The notes under the pieces: model-generated
Seen by the model: only the letters and a program-made list of their open reading frames with translations
The model's database searches: none
Told to the model about the DNA's origin: nothing
Translations under genes and position numbers: made by a program
From: Acaudatibacter sp035532115
GTDB taxonomy: Bacteria; Pseudomonadota; Alphaproteobacteria; Caulobacterales; Caulobacteraceae
Direction: 5' to 3'
NCBI GenBank assembly: GCA_035532115.1
Contig: DATKRO010000006.1
Span: 1-64,000, forward strand
DNA length: 64,000 nucleotides
In this document: positions 61,040 through 64,000 of the stretch, piece after piece
How the letters are laid out: each line of letters opens with the position of its first letter
How positions within the stretch are numbered: position 1 is the first letter of the stretch

Positions 61040-62407
61040 ATGACCGACATCCCGCCCGTTGCTGCGCCGCGCGAAGGCTCTCTCGGGGCGCCGCTGCGCC
61101 ACCCGATCGCCTGGCGCGACCCGGACTACTACGACCTCGCCCAGGTCGAAACCGAGATGGAGCGGGTGTTCGGGATCTGCCACGGCTGCCGCCGCTGCTT
61201 CAACCTGTGCGACAGCTTTCCGCGCCTTTTCGACATGATCGATTCAGGACCGACGGGCGAAATCGACGGCGTGGCCAAGGCCGACTACGGCAAGGTCACC
61301 GAGGCCTGCACGCTCTGCGACATGTGCTTCATGACCAAGTGCCCCTATGTGCCGCCGCATGAGTGGGACGTGGACTTCGCGCACCTGATGCTGCGCCACC
61401 GCGCCGCCAAGCGCAGGCACGAGGGGGCGGAGATCCTGCGCGAGCAACTCGGCCAGACCGATCGCAACGGCAAGCTCGCCGGCGCGGTCTCCGGCCTCGC
61501 CAACTGGGCCAGCCGCAAGGGCAACCGCCTCACCCGCCCGGCCATGGCTGCGGTGCTGGGCATCGATCCGGACGCCGAGCTGCCGCTCTACCACGCCAAG
61601 ACCGCGACGGACCTGGCGAGGAACGCGCCCGCGCCCGATCCCGCCGGTCCCTCCGCCGGCAAGCGCAAGGCGGTGATCTATGCAACCTGCTTTGCCGAAT
61701 ACAACCAGCCCTCCACCGCCGCCGCGGCCATGGCGGTGCTGGCGCGGCAGGGCGTCGAGGCCCGGCTCGTCTATCCGGTCTGCTGCGGCATGCCCCAGCT
61801 CGAGGCCGGCGACATCGCCGAGGTGGCCAAGCGGGCGCGCGAGGTCGCCGCCGCCCTCGCGACCTGGCTGGACGACGGCTACGAGGTGGTGACCCTCACG
61901 GCGAGCTGCGGCCTGATGATGAAGTTCGAGTGGCCGCTGATCCTGCCGGAAGACGAGGCGGTGCGCCGCCTCGCCGCTTCGACGCGGGACATCTGCCAGT
62001 ACGTGGTGGCGCTCGCCAAGGCCGACGGCCTGGCGCCGGGCCTCGCGCCCATCGATGGCGGCGTCACTTTGCACCACGCCTGCCACGCCCGCGCCCAGAA
62101 CATGGGCGCCAAGTCCGCCGAGATGCTGCGGCTGATCCCGGGCACGAAGGTCGATCTGGTCGAGCGCTGCTCGGGCCACGGCGGCACGTTCGGGGTGATG
62201 AAGCCGACGCACGCCATCGCCGTGAAGGTCGGGCGCCCGGCGGCCCGGCTCGTGCGGCAGAAGGCCAATGCGGCGCTCTGCTCCGACTGCCCGCTCGCCT
62301 GCGAACACCTGGGCCAGCTCGTCGGCGCCGAGCTCGGGCCCGGCGCCGCGGCGCCGCTGCAGGCCCACCCGATCGAGATCCTCGCCAGAGCCTACGGCCT
62401 CGCCTGA
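61040..62407 (+). CDS. HdrD/GlpC-like Fe-S protein with two CCG domains
   Basis: This 455-residue protein has the layout of GlpC and HdrD. Two [4Fe-4S] motifs lie near the N-terminus: CHGCRRCFNLCD at about 48 and CTLCDMCFMTKCPYVPPH at about 90. Two CCG domains follow: PVCCGMPQLEAGD at about 250, then HHACHARAQNMG and ERCSGHGGTFGVM at about 350-390, with a final CSDCPLACEHLG. It should accept electrons and pass them on, perhaps to rubrerythrin. In other proteobacteria the same order rubrerythrin, this protein, DUF3501 recurs without a settled role. Confidence 0.92.
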   Translation: MTDIPPVAAPREGSLGAPLRHPIAWRDPDYYDLAQVETEMERVFGICHGCRRCFNLCDSFPRLFDMIDSGPTGEIDGVAKADYGKVTEACTLCDMCFMTKCPYVPPHEWDVDFAHLMLRHRAAKRRHEGAEILREQLGQTDRNGKLAGAVSGLANWASRKGNRLTRPAMAAVLGIDPDAELPLYHAKTATDLARNAPAPDPAGPSAGKRKAVIYATCFAEYNQPSTAAAAMAVLARQGVEARLVYPVCCGMPQLEAGDIAEVAKRAREVAAALATWLDDGYEVVTLTASCGLMMKFEWPLILPEDEAVRRLAASTRDICQYVVALAKADGLAPGLAPIDGGVTLHHACHARAQNMGAKSAEMLRLIPGTKVDLVERCSGHGGTFGVMKPTHAIAVKVGRPAARLVRQKANAALCSDCPLACEHLGQLVGAELGPGAAAPLQAHPIEILARAYGLA

Positions 62408-62414
62408 GCCCAAC

Positions 62415-63008
62415 ATGTCCGCCGCCGAACGCCGCATCACCGCCGCCGACATCGTCCCGGACGCCGAGTTCGCCGCGCAGCGCCGGACGCGCCGCGCCGC
62501 GCTCGCGCCCGCCAAGCGGCTGCGCCGGGTGGCGCTTGGCCCCTGGTGCACGCTCTACTTCGAGAGCTTCGAGACCATGCTCTTCCAGGTGCAGGAGATG
62601 CTGCTGGTGGAAAAGGGCGGCGCGGCCCAGCTCGCGGACGAACTCGCCGCCTATAATCCCCTCGTCCCCCAAGGCGCAGAACTGGTGGCGACGGCGATGT
62701 TCGAGATCGACGATGCGGTGCGCCGCGCCCGGCTGCTCGCCCAGCTCGGCGGCGTCGAGGACTGCTTTTTCCTGCAGATCGGCGGCGAGCGCATCGGCGC
62801 AGTGCACGAGGCCGACGTGGAGCGCACCCGCGAGGACGGCAAGACCTCGTCGGTGCATTTCCTGCACTTTCCGCTGAGCCAGGCCCAGATCGCAGCCTTG
62901 CGCCGGCCGGACGCCGAGTGGGTGGTGGGCTGCGACCATCCGCTCTACCCGCACATGGCCGGGCTCGCCGCTGCGACGCGCGCAGAGCTGGCCAAGGACC
63001 TCGTTTAG
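62415..63008 (+). CDS. DUF3501 family protein
   Basis: This 197-residue soluble protein belongs to DUF3501. Clear family stretches are VALGPWCTLYFESFETMLFQVQEML (in part), FEIDDAVRRARLLAQLGGVE and SSVHFLHFPLSQAQIAAL. No metal-binding cluster is obvious. Function is unknown; in every context that I know it follows the GlpC-like and rubrerythrin genes, as here. The ATG at 62415 lies seven bases after the preceding stop, so it is surely cotranscribed. Confidence 0.92.
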   Translation: MSAAERRITAADIVPDAEFAAQRRTRRAALAPAKRLRRVALGPWCTLYFESFETMLFQVQEMLLVEKGGAAQLADELAAYNPLVPQGAELVATAMFEIDDAVRRARLLAQLGGVEDCFFLQIGGERIGAVHEADVERTREDGKTSSVHFLHFPLSQAQIAALRRPDAEWVVGCDHPLYPHMAGLAAATRAELAKDLV

Positions 63009-63060
63009 CGCTACCGGCGGACGCATGAGGCTGGGAGCGGGGGTCGCGCGAGGTCGTCAC

Positions 63061-63089
63061 CGGCCCCGCGCCTCGCCGCGACGGGGCCG
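63061..63089 (+). terminator. GC-rich hairpin between the DUF3501 gene and sbmA
   Basis: CGGCCCCG and CGGGGCCG pair perfectly around 13 bases. It lies after the rubrerythrin cluster and could end its transcript, though no T-run follows. Confidence 0.4.
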
Positions 63090-63106
63090 CTAGCAAAAGG
63101 CGCCCG

Positions 63107-64000
63107 ATGTTCGTCTCCTTCTTTCCGCGGCCGCGGCTGTTCTTCCCCTCGGCGGCGCTCTGGGCCGCGCTCGCGGTCGGGCTCTGGTACGGCTGGGCGC
63201 GGGCCTTGGGCGCCCGGCTGGGCTTCGCCCAGCACGGTCCGCCGGTGATCGGCATCGCCATGTTCTGGACCGGCCCGTTCCTCTGGTTCGATCTCTACTA
63301 TGGGCTGGCCGTCGCCCTCTTCGCCGGCTTCTGGCGGCTGTTCGCCCCGCACCCATGGTGGCGCTGGTCGGTGCTCGGTTCGGCGCTGATCCTCTTCGTC
63401 ACCTACCTGCAGGTCGAGGTCAGCGTCGGCGTCAACAACTGGTATGGGCCGTTCTACGACCTGATCCAGGCGGCGCTCGGCCACACCCGCCACATAGCGG
63501 CGTCCGAGTACTACGGCCTGCTGCTCGTCTTCCTGTGGCTGGCGCTCGCGGCGGTGTTCGTGGGCGTTCTGACCTATTTCTTCATCAGCCACTACATCTT
63601 CCGCTGGCGCACGGCGATGAACGACCACTACGTCGCCCGCTGGCCGCAGCTGCGGGGCATCGAGGGCGCCTCGCAGCGCATCCAGGAGGACACCATGCGG
63701 TTCTCCTCCACCACCGAGAGCCTGGGCCTCAGCTTCATCTCCTCGCTGATGACGCTGATCGCCTTCATCCCGGTGCTGATCGGCCTTTCGGCCCACATCA
63801 CCCAGCTGCCGCTGCTGGGCGACGTACCGGGCGCGCTCGTCTGGGTCGCGGTGGTCTGGTCGATCTTCGGCACCGGCCTGCTGGCCCTGGTCGGCGTCAG
63901 GCTGCCGGGGATCGAGTTCCGCAACCAGAGGGTTGAGGCGGCCTATCGCAAGGAGCTGGTCTATGGCGAGGACGATCCCGACCGGGCCCGGCCGCCGACG
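63107..64000 (+). CDS. sbmA: Peptide transporter SbmA/BacA (partial, cut by window end)
   Basis: The visible 298 residues are the N-terminal and central part of an SbmA/BacA-type transporter. This inner-membrane protein imports peptide antibiotics, and in rhizobia BacA is needed for symbiosis. Family marks are SFFPRPRLFFPSAALWAALAV at the start, NNWYGPFYDLIQAAL, RWRTAMNDHYVARW, and EGASQRIQEDTMRFSSTTESLGLSF, the ABC-transmembrane-like core. Several helices are visible. About 100 residues are missing on the right. The ATG at 63107 fits the family start. Confidence 0.92.
   Translation, partial: MFVSFFPRPRLFFPSAALWAALAVGLWYGWARALGARLGFAQHGPPVIGIAMFWTGPFLWFDLYYGLAVALFAGFWRLFAPHPWWRWSVLGSALILFVTYLQVEVSVGVNNWYGPFYDLIQAALGHTRHIAASEYYGLLLVFLWLALAAVFVGVLTYFFISHYIFRWRTAMNDHYVARWPQLRGIEGASQRIQEDTMRFSSTTESLGLSFISSLMTLIAFIPVLIGLSAHITQLPLLGDVPGALVWVAVVWSIFGTGLLALVGVRLPGIEFRNQRVEAAYRKELVYGEDDPDRARPPT

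Overview
The window is high-GC DNA, densely packed with short overlaps between genes and with GTG and TTG starts. Gene content points to an alphaproteobacterium of the Caulobacterales, probably Phenylobacterium- or Caulobacter-like. Supporting signs are a PdeA-type GEDEF/EAL protein, an rsmE-gshA pair, a thrB-rnhA pair, a coxB-coxA-ctaB-coxF-ctaG-coxC-DUF983-surf1 operon, an aerobic cobaltochelatase subunit CobT, a solitary motA, and palindromic intergenic repeats of the type common in that order. The genus is inferred, not proven. I saw no rRNA or tRNA gene, intact insertion sequence, prophage or CRISPR array.

Layout. 1-5 kb: an ArsR/SRPBCC/DUF1801 operon, motA, a lytic transglycosylase, rpmB and a dienelactone hydrolase, with several dispersed repeats. 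5-9 kb: lldD and cobT overlapping, then an exported AprI/Inh-like protein. 9-15 kb: a repeat-rich spacer, a broken FkbM methyltransferase, an aldo/keto reductase, ppk2, rsmE, gshA and a DUF427 protein. A 152-bp sequence at the left edge returns almost unchanged and inverted at 14.7-14.9 kb. 15-20 kb is the most plastic part: a POT peptide transporter, a TIR/TolB-like/TPR protein, a collapsed hipBA toxin-antitoxin locus with its palindromic operators, and three tandem 123-bp repeats.

20-31 kb: a Coq4-like protein, tldD, and a long respiratory operon for an aa3-type cytochrome c oxidase (subunits II, I and III, heme O synthase, copper chaperone CtaG, SURF1) that continues through overlapping starts into thrC and an M16 peptidase. 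31-45 kb: a GNAT enzyme, the c-di-GMP phosphodiesterase pdeA, an AlgH-like protein, a peroxiredoxin, an acyl-CoA dehydrogenase, a YceI-cytochrome b561-YceI operon, a Sua5-type tRNA-modification enzyme, an FAD hydroxyacid dehydrogenase, a bdhA-patatin pair and thrB-rnhA.

45-64 kb: a MarR regulator with a small partner, a three-gene RND efflux operon (outer-membrane factor, adaptor, pump), a DUF72 protein, a six-ligand diiron protein, a dienoyl-CoA-reductase-like SDR, a small six-cysteine exported peptide, a TetR-hydrolase-quinone-oxidoreductase-acyltransferase-ATP-grasp run, the rubrerythrin/Fe-S/DUF3501 triad, and the start of sbmA/bacA cut by the right edge.

The best candidates for something undescribed are the rubrerythrin/HdrD-like/DUF3501 module, the TIR-TPR protein beside the hipBA scar, the hormone-sensitive-lipase-like hydrolase with a cysteine in place of the catalytic serine, the symmetric six-cysteine peptide, and the two dispersed repeat families.
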